A stretch of 26,025 nt of DNA, from positions 1 to 26,025 of the forward strand of contig CALMPB010000306.1 of the NCBI GenBank assembly GCA_937871985.1. The letters run 5' to 3'. Positions 16,354-23,967 of this stretch are shown here, piece by piece. The DNA is from an uncultured Burkholderiaceae bacterium. GTDB taxonomy: Bacteria > Pseudomonadota > Gammaproteobacteria > Burkholderiales > Burkholderiaceae. Numbering within the stretch: position 1 is the first letter of the stretch; every line of letters begins with the position of its first letter. Position numbers and translations under genes: made by a program. Below the pieces are notes generated by a model. The model saw nothing but the letters and a program-made list of their open reading frames with translations, made no database searches and was not told where the DNA came from.

Positions 16354-17064
16354 TCATCCCTGTGGGCCGCTACGAACAGACAGCTCCACGCCGCCTTGCT
16401 TGGGCCAGAGCATGGAGCGGAACCCATTGGCCGGATCCCGGACGAAGTCGGTGTAGTCGCGGTACGCGCGTGCGAACTGGCGCACGTTGTCGCACATCAC
16501 GATGGCGCCTGGGCGCAGGTGTGGCTTAAGCAGCTTGAGCGCAGGCAGCGCCAGCGGAATCCATGTGTCGATCAGCACGAAATCCACCGGGCCGTCGATG
16601 CACTGCAGGGTATGCAGCGCATCGCCTTCCAGGATCTCGGCGAAGCCGGCCAAGCCCGCTTCGGCTAGGTTGGTGCTTGCGGCCTTCGCCTTGGTTGGTT
16701 CGATCTCGGTGCCGACCACTCGGCGCTCGCCGCCGCCAGCCGCCGTGTTGTCGCGCATGGCCGCGGCGAGGTAGATCGTGGATACGCCGAATGAGGTCCC
16801 GACCTCGATCGCTTGTCGCGCATCGAGCGCTCGACAGAACGTGTAGGCCAGGCGTCCTTTGTCCGCGTCGAGTGCGACCAGCTTGTCGCGCAGAAAGGTC
16901 TTGTCGGCGGCGGACGACATATCGATGCTGGATTGCCGCCTGAACGGCGACAGCAGCATGCGGGGCAGATAGCGCAGGACGATGGAGCGGAACTGCCGGG
17001 CGTCCTGGGCATGCAGACGGTTCAGTACGGCCTCGGTGCGCGGGTCGGCGAGCGGACTGATCAT
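16354..17064 (-). CDS. class I SAM-dependent methyltransferase (O-methyltransferase-like)
   Basis: A 236-residue protein whose core is a Rossmann-type methyltransferase. Motif I is E87-V-G-T-S-F-G-V-S, an acidic residue (VVGTEIEP) would bind the SAM ribose, EGDAL marks the adenine-binding loop, and FVLIDTW is the post-motif strand with the usual metal/catalytic aspartate of the O-methyltransferase group. The first ~50 residues are an additional helical region. The start ATG 17064 follows AAGGAAA. It begins 21 bases after the receptor stop, so co-transcription is likely. The substrate cannot be predicted. The location suggests modification of an iron-chelator-related compound, but that is inference. 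Confidence 0.85.
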   Translation of the reverse strand: MISPLADPRTEAVLNRLHAQDARQFRSIVLRYLPRMLLSPFRRQSSIDMSSAADKTFLRDKLVALDADKGRLAYTFCRALDARQAIEVGTSFGVSTIYLAAAMRDNTAAGGGERRVVGTEIEPTKAKAASTNLAEAGLAGFAEILEGDALHTLQCIDGPVDFVLIDTWIPLALPALKLLKPHLRPGAIVMCDNVRQFARAYRDYTDFVRDPANGFRSMLWPKQGGVELSVRSGPQG

Positions 17065-17085
17065 GGTGTTTTTCCTTGCATGGAC

Positions 17086-19248
17086 TCACCAGAGATAGCG
17101 CAGCGAAGCCGTGATCGTGCGGGGTTGGATGTAGTTGCAGGCGTTGTAGGTGTTCGTGCAGATCACGGCTCGGCGATCGAACACATTGGCCACGTTCAGC
17201 GCCAGGCGATAGCCGCCTTTGGTATAGCTGACTCCCGCGTCGGCCACGGTGAAACCGGGCACGCGCTGGGTATTGGCTACATCGGCGTAGGAGGCTCCGA
17301 TATAGCGCACCCCCGCGTTGATGCCCACCACACCTGGCAGTCCGCTATTGTGAAAGCGGTAGTCGAACCAGAGCGATGCGGTGTTTCTTGGCACCGAGAC
17401 AGGCTGTTTGTCCAGGTCGGGCCCGTTGCTGCGCACGACTTTGTTGTCCAAATAGGTGTAGCTGGCGATGACCGAAAGATTCTTGTTCAAGTCGGCGTGG
17501 CCCTCGAGCTCGATGCCGCGGGCGCGCGCCCGGCCGCTTTGAACCTGGGCGAAGGGCCCATGCGCGGGGTCGGGATCGAGTGTCTGGACGTTGTCCTGAA
17601 CCAGGGTGAACACTGATGCGGTCACGAAGCCGCGGGAGTCGCCGGGCTGATACTTCACACCCGCCTCCCATTGTCCGCCGGTGGTCGGCTTGAAGGGATC
17701 GCCTTTCCAGTTGGTTCCGGTCGTGGGCAGGAAGGAGGTCGAATAGTTGATGTACGGGGCGAACCCATTGTTGAATTGGTAGAGCAAGCCCAGACGTCCT
17801 GTTGTCGCCTCGTCGCGCACTGTGGTGGACGCATTCAAACTGCGATTGTGAGTATCGTTGTCAGCCCAGTCATGGCGCAGGCCGGCCAGCAGCACCCAGC
17901 GGCCCAGCCGGATCTGATCCTGCAGGTAAAGGCCGGTCTGACTAAGATTCTGGGTCTGATCCAGCAACGGTATCGACGGCGTCGCCACCGGCTGCCCATA
18001 GACGGGCGAGAACGCATCGATGCTTGGCGCGGGGCCGAACAGCCAGCGCGAGTCGGCATCCGTGTGCTGGTAATCCACCCCGAAAAGCACCGAGTGATGC
18101 AGCGGGCCTGTGTCGAAAGTGCGTTCAAGCCGGTTGTCGAACGTAAACGCGCCGATCGTGTCTCGATCGGTGAAGGCTGCGCGGGTCAGCGTGTGCAGAT
18201 CGGGAGCCAGGCCCGTGCCATAGACCATCGCCAGATCCGAGTCCAGATGCGCATAGCGCAGGCTCTGTTGCAGGCGCCAGCCGCTGTCGAAGCGGTGATC
18301 CAGCTCATAGCCGATGGCGGTCTGTGTTTTGCTGTCGTGGTTGAAGCCGGGCTTGCCGTCAAAGAAGCTGCGGGAAATGCGCCCGTTCGGGTTGCCCAGG
18401 AATGTGCCTTGAGCCGGCACGTAGCCGAAATGCCCGCTCTGAGGATCGCGCAGGTATTGCGCATAAAGCGTGAACGTGGTGGCGTCGTCCGGGCGCCAGG
18501 TCAAGGCGGGCGCTACTGCGGCGCGCTCCGAACGCGTATGATCGATGAACGTTTGTCCGGTATGGCCAACCGTCGTCAAGCGATACGACAGCTTGCCTTG
18601 ATCGTCGATCGGGCCGGAAAGGTCCGCCCCGGCCTCGACGCGGCCGTAACTGCCGCCATTGACGAATATCTCATGTTGGGGCTCGGTCGTGGGCCGCTTG
18701 CTGATGATATTGATCAGGCCCCCCGGACTGTTTTGTCCGTACAGAACCGAGGAGGGGCCTTTGAGGATCTCGATACGGTCTACGAAATAGGGCTCGTTCT
18801 GGAAAAAGCCGAAGCTCGCATAGGGCTGCTTCATGCCGTCCAGGTAGTTCGTGCCGAAAGGGCCGAATCCTCGAATATATTGGAAGTCCTCCCGCGTGGC
18901 CGAACCGCCGCGCGTTTCTGCGACCACGCCCGAGGTGTAGCGCAATGCTTGGTCGATATTTTGTATCGCCTGAGTTTCCATCTGCGCGCCGGTCACTACG
19001 GAAATGGCTTGAGGCGTGTCGATCAGCGGGGCGTCGGTCTTGGTCGCGGTCTGTGCATGGGTTGCCGTCACGGTCACCGCCGGAAGCGTTGAAATTTCCG
19101 CGTTTTGAGATGAAGGGCTGGGCGTCGTCTGTTGGGCCCAAGCCGAAAGCGGAGCGCTGGCAAGCAGCAGCATCCAGATGCCCCATTGTTGCTGCTTGGT
19201 TGGTGTGGGTGCTGACAATTCCCCTGTCCCTGTGCATCGCTGCTTCAT
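17086..19248 (-). CDS. TonB-dependent siderophore receptor (outer membrane)
   Basis: A 720-residue outer-membrane gated channel for ferric siderophore uptake. It has a long signal peptide with a polar start, a hydrophobic core and AWA cleavage near residue 38, then a TonB-box-like LPAVTVTA (55-62). The plug domain shows DTPQAISVVT, YIRGF and ILKGPSSVLYGQNSPGGLINIISKRPT, which is typical of the ferrichrome/hydroxamate-type (TIGR01783) receptors. The barrel ends in the aromatic residue W720 (ASLRYLW). Near the C-terminus a cysteine pair (ICTNTYNAC) could form a disulfide. There is no extra N-terminal signalling domain, so it is not an FpvA/FecA-type transducer, which fits the neighbouring AraC-type regulator. 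The Fur-like site upstream suggests iron repression. Confidence 0.93.
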   Translation of the reverse strand: MKQRCTGTGELSAPTPTKQQQWGIWMLLLASAPLSAWAQQTTPSPSSQNAEISTLPAVTVTATHAQTATKTDAPLIDTPQAISVVTGAQMETQAIQNIDQALRYTSGVVAETRGGSATREDFQYIRGFGPFGTNYLDGMKQPYASFGFFQNEPYFVDRIEILKGPSSVLYGQNSPGGLINIISKRPTTEPQHEIFVNGGSYGRVEAGADLSGPIDDQGKLSYRLTTVGHTGQTFIDHTRSERAAVAPALTWRPDDATTFTLYAQYLRDPQSGHFGYVPAQGTFLGNPNGRISRSFFDGKPGFNHDSKTQTAIGYELDHRFDSGWRLQQSLRYAHLDSDLAMVYGTGLAPDLHTLTRAAFTDRDTIGAFTFDNRLERTFDTGPLHHSVLFGVDYQHTDADSRWLFGPAPSIDAFSPVYGQPVATPSIPLLDQTQNLSQTGLYLQDQIRLGRWVLLAGLRHDWADNDTHNRSLNASTTVRDEATTGRLGLLYQFNNGFAPYINYSTSFLPTTGTNWKGDPFKPTTGGQWEAGVKYQPGDSRGFVTASVFTLVQDNVQTLDPDPAHGPFAQVQSGRARARGIELEGHADLNKNLSVIASYTYLDNKVVRSNGPDLDKQPVSVPRNTASLWFDYRFHNSGLPGVVGINAGVRYIGASYADVANTQRVPGFTVADAGVSYTKGGYRLALNVANVFDRRAVICTNTYNACNYIQPRTITASLRYLW

Positions 19249-19286
19249 CGGTGTACGCCCCTTATCGTCGTAAGTTATCTTTTAAT

Positions 19287-19305
19287 GAAAGTGAGAATCA
19301 CTCGC
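19287..19305. promoter_or_regulatory. Fur-box-like palindrome between receptor and regulator genes
   Basis: The 19 bases match about 13 of 19 positions of the Fur consensus GATAATGATAATCATTATC and contain the perfect inverted repeat AGTGA-GAA-TCACT (19290-19302). The site lies 38 bases upstream of the receptor ATG and about 65 bases before the chosen regulator start, so it could control both directions. Confidence 0.65.
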
Positions 19306-19368
19306 GTTAATAATATAAAATGTTCAAAACAGGATGTCTGGTCAAAAAATTGCGAGAAGCGGACAAAT

Positions 19369-20166
19369 ATGGAATCAGAAGATGTACCGCTGTACCCCTT
19401 TTTCGGAGGGGGGCGCACGCTGGTGTTTGCACATGACTATGCGGCTGGTTCGCTACAGCATTGCCATCGGCATAACGCGCCCCAGCTGCTGCATGCTGCG
19501 CGCGGCGTCATGCGTGTGACTACGCCTGGCGGCTATTGGGTTATTCCACCCAACCGCGGGGTATGGATACCCGCGTTCATGCCGCATGAAATCCGCATGG
19601 TGGGACCGGTGTCGATGCGCACCCTGTATGTCGATGTCTCTGCGGCGCCGGCAAGAGCGATGGAGTGCGCCGTCGTCGCCGTTCCGCCGCTGCTGCATCA
19701 CTTGCTCGAAGAATTGGCGCTGGCTGATCCACGGAATCCCGCTCCAAGCAGTCCTCGCCACCAAGCGATGGAGGACTTGGTATTGATCGAAATCGCCCAA
19801 CTGGAGCATTTGCCGTTGAGTGTGCGGATGCCGCGTGATCATCGAATGGTAAAACTGTGCGCCGCACTGCTTGAGCATCCGGGGGATCCCAGTACGCTCG
19901 ATGATCTGGCTCATCGGATTGGCGCCAGCACGCGTACGCTGCGCCGCCTGTTTCAGCAGGAGGTGTGTATGAGTTTTGTCGCTTGGCGGCAGCAGGTGCG
20001 TTTGATGGAGGCGCTAGCCCGGTTGGCCGAGGGGCAACAGATCCTGCGTGTATCGCGCGATCTGGGCTACGCGGCCCCGAGCGCATTCGTTGCGATGTTC
20101 AAGCGCGAGATGGGGTGCCCGCCAAATCGCTACGTCAAGACCGATCAATTTCGCGGGATGAACTGA
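19369..20166 (+). CDS. AraC-family transcriptional regulator
   Basis: A 265-residue regulator with an N-terminal cupin-type sensor region (HCHRHNAPQLLHAARGVMRVTT, then GYWVIPPNRGVWIPAFMPHE) and a C-terminal pair of helix-turn-helix motifs. The first is LDDLAHRIGASTRTLRRLFQQE. The second is ILRVSRDLGYAAPSAFVAMFKREMG, ending in the usual P-x-x-Y. The sensor type matches AraC members that respond to small ligands or metals. ATG 19369 is preferred: the longer reading from 19285 would run through the Fur-like site and starts with an unrelated lysine-rich stretch. Divergent from the receptor gene, it probably activates receptor synthesis in response to the siderophore (inference). Confidence 0.9.
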   Translation: MESEDVPLYPFFGGGRTLVFAHDYAAGSLQHCHRHNAPQLLHAARGVMRVTTPGGYWVIPPNRGVWIPAFMPHEIRMVGPVSMRTLYVDVSAAPARAMECAVVAVPPLLHHLLEELALADPRNPAPSSPRHQAMEDLVLIEIAQLEHLPLSVRMPRDHRMVKLCAALLEHPGDPSTLDDLAHRIGASTRTLRRLFQQEVCMSFVAWRQQVRLMEALARLAEGQQILRVSRDLGYAAPSAFVAMFKREMGCPPNRYVKTDQFRGMN

Positions 20167-20206
20167 ATGCGCTTTACTTTTGGCTAATCAAGAGGTTGTA
20201 GCCGTC

Positions 20207-20263
20207 CGGATTGTGGGAAATCTACCTGGCCGATGAAGCGTTGGCTTGGCCAGGCACAATCCG
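20207..20263. repeat. imperfect inverted repeat between convergent genes (possible bidirectional terminator)
   Basis: Left arm CGGATTGTG (20207-20215) then CCTGGCC (20225-20231); right arm GGCCAGG (20248-20254) then CACAATCCG (20255-20263). This gives 16 pairs interrupted by a 9-base bulge on one side, with a 16-base loop. It is followed on the plus strand by CGTCTTTCTTG. It sits between the ends of the AraC-type gene and the FTR1 gene, so it may terminate transcription from both. It could also be a relic of a small mobile repeat. Confidence 0.5.
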
Positions 20264-20303
20264 CGTCTTTCTTGATTTCCTTGTTTATGCATTCAATGAA
20301 GCA

Positions 20304-22229
20304 TCAGGTCGTCTGGGGCTTGCGCGCGCTCAGGAGGTTGAACCCGAAACCTCCTACCGCGATGACCAGCACAGCCAGTTGCGCCACGAGGGTTTCCAGC
20401 GTGGGGTAGATGCCCAATATTTCGATGCGCGGGGCCCAGAGCGGGTGCACGCCCACCCATCCCGCTTCCTGCAGGCCGGCGACGCCCTTGCCGATCAGGA
20501 CAACCGCAAGCACCGCCACCAATACGGATGTGATGGAGAAGAACTTGCCGATGGGCATGCGCGCGCTGGTGCGCAGCAGCGCCCAGGCGATGACCGCAAG
20601 CAGTACGACGGCTGTGAGGAAGCCCGCCAGCAGCGCGCCGCCGTTGCCGTCCGCCGCGAGCGCGGAATAGAACAGCACGGTTTCGAAAACCTCGCGGTAG
20701 ACCGCGATGAAGGCCAGCGCGAACAGCGCCCAGGCGGAGCGGCGGGTCATGGCCGACGACAGTTTTTCATGGAGGTAGGCTTGCCAGCGGCCCGCGCTGC
20801 TTTTTTGATGCATCCACAGCCCCACGCTCAGCAGCACCACGGCGGCGAAGACGGAGCCCACGCCCTCGGTGACTTCGCGGCTGGCGCCGCTGATGGCCAC
20901 GAGATAGGTCGCCACCGCCCAGGTCAGGCCGCCCGCGACCAGGGCGCTGATCCAGCCCGCATGCACATGGTGCAGCACGTCGCGGCGTTCGGCCTTTTTC
21001 AGGAAGGCGATCATGCCGACCACGATCAAAAGCGCCTCGACGCCTTCGCGCAGCAGGATGGTGAGCGCGCCGATGAAGGTCGTCATGGGTTCGGCCTGGG
21101 CCGCTCCCAGCTCCGTGTCGACTTGCTGGAACAGGTCGTGCAAGTGGGCGGCCGCGGTTTCGGCTTGCGCGGTGTCGCCTTTGGCGACGGCCGAACGATA
21201 ATTCAGCATGGCGTCTTCCACCGCCACCAGCAGCGATTTGTTGCGCGCGCCGACTACGGGTTCTATGGGTTCGAAGCCGTCCAGATAGGCCGACAGTCCG
21301 AGCCTGGTCGCATTGGTTTTATCTCCGGCATGCAGCGCAGCCAGGCTTTCCTTGAGCCGCTGGCGGGCCAGCGACAAGCCTGAGGCCGTACCCGACTCCA
21401 CCACCGCGTCGGGGTGGGTGCGCAGGTAGGCGGTGACGTCTCTGGCCGCCTCTTTGGGCATGGCCTGCGCGGCCGCCGCTTCGGTAATGGTCGTAACAGC
21501 CGCCAGGTCGGGGAAGCGGTTTTTTACGGAGGGATCTTCCTTCCACAGTTGTTCGCCGTGCTTGCGCATGGCGTCGTCGTGCGAGAGGGTGCCCACATAG
21601 AAGGCCAGCGCCCATCGGTCTTCGTCGGTCAGCGAGGCGAAGCTGGGCATGGAGGTGCCCGAGACGCCCTGGGAAATGACTTGATAGAGCGCCATCAGGC
21701 TACGCGAGGCGGCGCGATCCGCATCGGTGAAGGCGATGGGCGGGGGATCCAGCTTGGCGGCAAGCGGGCCGTCGCCGGCGCCTTTGGCGCCGTGGCAGGA
21801 GGCGCACTGCGCGGCATACAGATTGGCGCCATGCTTCAGGTCGGGCAGCGACTTGGGAGCCACTGGAATGGGGTAGGCGGCGATCAGCAGGGCGTTGGCA
21901 TGATGGGCCAGGCGGGCGACCTCCGCGGCGTCGGCCTTGCGCTCGACCGCGGCGCGAAGATCGCCGATGGCGGCGGCGATCGCGTCTTTGGACGCGTGGG
22001 CGGGAAGCTGTTGGATCTGCTTGGCGGCGTTGTCGGTGAAGTCCAGCATTTCCGCGTATTCGCTTTCGCTCTCGACCTTGCCGTCGGCCACGGCGCCGCC
22101 GTAGTCCACGGCGACATAGTCGAGCAATTGCCAGAGCTGCCTGGCATCGGCCGCGGGAGGCGTGGATTGCGCAAATGCCGTACCGGCGGCAAGAAGGCAT
22201 GCTGCGACGACGATCAACCAGTGTTTCAT
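20304..22229 (-). CDS. cytochrome c / FTR1-family iron permease fusion
   Basis: A 641-residue protein joining an exported c-type cytochrome to an FTR1 iron permease. A Sec signal peptide (1-20, ending AFA) is followed by a helical periplasmic region. The heme site C142-A-S-C145-H146 has a likely distal ligand M194 in GTSMPSF. A second helical region leads to about seven membrane helices. The FTR1 iron motifs are REGVE (394-398) and REVFE (512-516), the second lacking the glycine of the usual REGxE. The cytochrome could accept or donate electrons during ferrous/ferric conversion, as proposed for FtrC-type partners in Bordetella Ftr systems. No separate cupredoxin or periplasmic iron-binding gene lies beside it. 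A Fur-like site precedes the gene. Confidence 0.92.
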   Translation of the reverse strand: MKHWLIVVAACLLAAGTAFAQSTPPAADARQLWQLLDYVAVDYGGAVADGKVESESEYAEMLDFTDNAAKQIQQLPAHASKDAIAAAIGDLRAAVERKADAAEVARLAHHANALLIAAYPIPVAPKSLPDLKHGANLYAAQCASCHGAKGAGDGPLAAKLDPPPIAFTDADRAASRSLMALYQVISQGVSGTSMPSFASLTDEDRWALAFYVGTLSHDDAMRKHGEQLWKEDPSVKNRFPDLAAVTTITEAAAAQAMPKEAARDVTAYLRTHPDAVVESGTASGLSLARQRLKESLAALHAGDKTNATRLGLSAYLDGFEPIEPVVGARNKSLLVAVEDAMLNYRSAVAKGDTAQAETAAAHLHDLFQQVDTELGAAQAEPMTTFIGALTILLREGVEALLIVVGMIAFLKKAERRDVLHHVHAGWISALVAGGLTWAVATYLVAISGASREVTEGVGSVFAAVVLLSVGLWMHQKSSAGRWQAYLHEKLSSAMTRRSAWALFALAFIAVYREVFETVLFYSALAADGNGGALLAGFLTAVVLLAVIAWALLRTSARMPIGKFFSITSVLVAVLAVVLIGKGVAGLQEAGWVGVHPLWAPRIEILGIYPTLETLVAQLAVLVIAVGGFGFNLLSARKPQTT

Positions 22230-22240
22230 TACGATTTAAT

Positions 22241-22259
22241 TTGAATAGGAATCATTCTT
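22241..22259. promoter_or_regulatory. candidate Fur box upstream of the FTR1 gene
   Basis: The stretch GAATAGGAATCATTC lies within a 19-base window that matches the Fur consensus at about 11 of 19 positions, 12 bases upstream of the permease ATG. The match is weaker than the site at 19287, but its position and the iron-related gene make it plausible. Confidence 0.45.
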
Positions 22260-22315
22260 GAATTGTAGTATAGATAACGCATCCGCGGCTGCCGTGGCGA
22301 GGAGCTCACCTTGGT

Positions 22316-22777
22316 TCAGTCCCGTCTTCGGAAGGCCAGCAATTTTGCGACCAGGCGCTGGCACACTTCGCCGTCCTGGTTCAGCGTGAGGCTTTCCACC
22401 GTTACGATGCCCTGGTTCGGCCTGGATCGGGACGGGGCGACATCGAGCACCTTGCTTTTCACATGAAGAGTATCGCCGGGCCGGGTGGGGCGCGGCCAGG
22501 ATATCTCGCCGCCAGCTCCGATGACGCCTTGCGCGAATGGCAGGCTTTCCACCAGCAGTTTCATGGTGATGGCCCCGGTGTGCCAGCCGCTTGCCGCAAG
22601 CCCCTGGAAGAACGTGTTCTTTGCGGCGGCTTCGTCGAGATGGAAGGGTTGCGGATCGTACTGTTGGGCGAAAGCGATGATCTGTTCGGCATCGATGTGG
22701 TATTCAGGGCTGAGAAACTCGTCACCGGGCGCAATGTCGTCGAGGTGGATTTTCTCCGGAGAAGCATCCGTTGGCAT
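22316..22777 (-). CDS. MaoC-like (R)-hydratase family protein
   Basis: A hot-dog fold protein of 153 residues. The hydratase motif D41-P-Q-P-F-H46 supplies the catalytic Asp/His pair, and the following FFQGLAASGWHTGAI is the conserved helix and loop of MaoC-type dehydratases, with GEISWPRPTRPGDTLHV in the core strands. It probably hydrates or dehydrates an enoyl-thioester. ATG 22777 is eight bases after AAGGAG. A TTG three bases earlier is less likely. No beta-oxidation or polyhydroxyalkanoate genes adjoin it, so the pathway is unclear. It lies downstream of the LysR gene on the same strand. Confidence 0.87.
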   Translation of the reverse strand: MPTDASPEKIHLDDIAPGDEFLSPEYHIDAEQIIAFAQQYDPQPFHLDEAAAKNTFFQGLAASGWHTGAITMKLLVESLPFAQGVIGAGGEISWPRPTRPGDTLHVKSKVLDVAPSRSRPNQGIVTVESLTLNQDGEVCQRLVAKLLAFRRRD

Positions 22778-22808
22778 CAAGCAAACTCCTTTAGTCTGTG
22801 GCGTATGG

Positions 22809-22829
22809 CCGCGGCGGACTGGGCCGCGG
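22809..22829. terminator. GC hairpin between LysR and MaoC genes
   Basis: A perfect 7-base stem CCGCGGC / GCCGCGG with a 7-base loop lies just after the LysR stop. No T-run follows in the LysR direction, so termination would be weak or factor-dependent. It may partly separate the LysR transcript from the MaoC gene. Confidence 0.35.
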
Positions 22830-22840
22830 GGGGAAACCGC

Positions 22841-23734
22841 TTACATATGTTTTCGGTATTGGCCGGTCTGGTGAAATCGGGCCGCGGCTTGCAGGAATTC
22901 CGCAAGCGCGCTGGAAACGTAGCTGTCGCGGCGGCGAATGAACAGCGTCTGGACGCGCGCCTGTTCGGGTGGAAGGCGGTGCAGGGCGATTTCCATGGCT
23001 TTGGCTGCCTGCGCGACGACGCCTCTCGGCAGCAGCGTGACCCCGATGCCGGCGGAAACGCAGCTCAGGATAGCGTCGAGCGAGCCGAACTCCAGGGGCT
23101 GGGCCATGACGATGCCCAGGCCCGATAGGTACGATTCCAGCCGTTGTCGATAAGAACATCCGTACTGAAAGACAACCGTGCGCAAGTCCGTGGCGTTCGC
23201 CAAGTCTTTTGGCGAACGAATGGCGGGGCTGGTTGCCAAGACCAGTTCTTCGGTGAAGATGATTTCTTGATGCAGGTCGGGATGCGTGATCGGTCCCGCC
23301 ACAAAAGCGCCGTCCAGCCGGGATTCCAGGACTTCGTGCAGCAGTTTGGCCGTCGTGCCGGTGTTGACGACCAGGCGGACATCCGGGTAGCGCCCGGCGA
23401 AATCCGTCAAAAGCGGAGACAGGCGAAGCGCCGTCGTGGTTTCCAATGCGCCCAGCAAAAGAGAACCGTTGGGCACGCCCTCGTCCATGGCGGCTGTCCG
23501 AGCCTCGGCGATGAGCTTGGCGATTCTGTTTGCGAAAGGCAGGAGGCGCTGTCCCGCAGGGGTTGTCGCGACCCCGCGCGCGTGACGCCTGAAAAGCTCG
23601 ACGCCAAGCTCGGTTTCCAGGGAGCGGATGCGCGTTGTCACATTCGACTGAACCGTGTGCAACTCGGTTGCCGCCTTGTTCATGCTTTCGTGGCGGGCGA
23701 CCGCCTCGAATGTTTTCAGATCGGCTATATCCAT
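22841..23734 (-). CDS. LysR-family transcriptional regulator
   Basis: A 297-residue LysR-type regulator. The N-terminal winged helix-turn-helix (about 1-60) reads MDIADLKTFEAVARHES and NKAATELHTVQSNVTTRIRSLE, followed by the linker helix and a two-lobed effector domain (about 90-290). ATG 23734 is the family-typical start. The longer reading to 23803 adds a stretch of no LysR character. It is divergent from the MFS transporter across a 233-base AT-rich gap holding an ATC-N9-GAT palindrome, the standard layout of a LysR regulator and its target. Effector unknown. Confidence 0.93.
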   Translation of the reverse strand: MDIADLKTFEAVARHESMNKAATELHTVQSNVTTRIRSLETELGVELFRRHARGVATTPAGQRLLPFANRIAKLIAEARTAAMDEGVPNGSLLLGALETTTALRLSPLLTDFAGRYPDVRLVVNTGTTAKLLHEVLESRLDGAFVAGPITHPDLHQEIIFTEELVLATSPAIRSPKDLANATDLRTVVFQYGCSYRQRLESYLSGLGIVMAQPLEFGSLDAILSCVSAGIGVTLLPRGVVAQAAKAMEIALHRLPPEQARVQTLFIRRRDSYVSSALAEFLQAAARFHQTGQYRKHM

Positions 23735-23869
23735 GTGTTTGCCATGACGTAGAACTGCGCAACGGTACGGCGCCTTGAAGAGATGCTGCGGACTCGAATC
23801 CAAGCCCTTGCGGATGCCCCGTTTGCGATGTTTTCAGTGGAGGTTTTGCTTATTGGCGGAGTGTACTAC

Positions 23870-23888
23870 ATATCTTATTTATAGATAT
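23870..23888. promoter_or_regulatory. LysR-type operator palindrome
   Basis: ATATCT-N7-AGATAT, a perfect 6-base inverted repeat in a strongly AT-rich patch. It contains ATC-N9-GAT and the T-N11-A core expected for LysR-type recognition sites. It lies 80 bases before the MFS start codon and 136 bases from the regulator start, suitable for control of both divergent genes. Confidence 0.6.
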
Positions 23889-23967
23889 ATATGATCAAAT
23901 AAATTCAATTTTCAAGATTATCCATCGCGCGTAACCTTGTTTCATCCGTATAGACCAAGGACGATTC

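Noticed and set aside
17671..19092. Long plus-strand open frame of 473 codons
   Set aside because: It lies entirely opposite the TonB receptor gene. Its translation is rich in Arg, Ala and Val with no family features, as expected for an antisense shadow in high-GC DNA.
20211..21383. Long plus-strand open frame of 390 codons
   Set aside because: Antisense to the cytochrome c/FTR1 gene, very rich in His, Gln, Gly and Arg, and no ribosome site.
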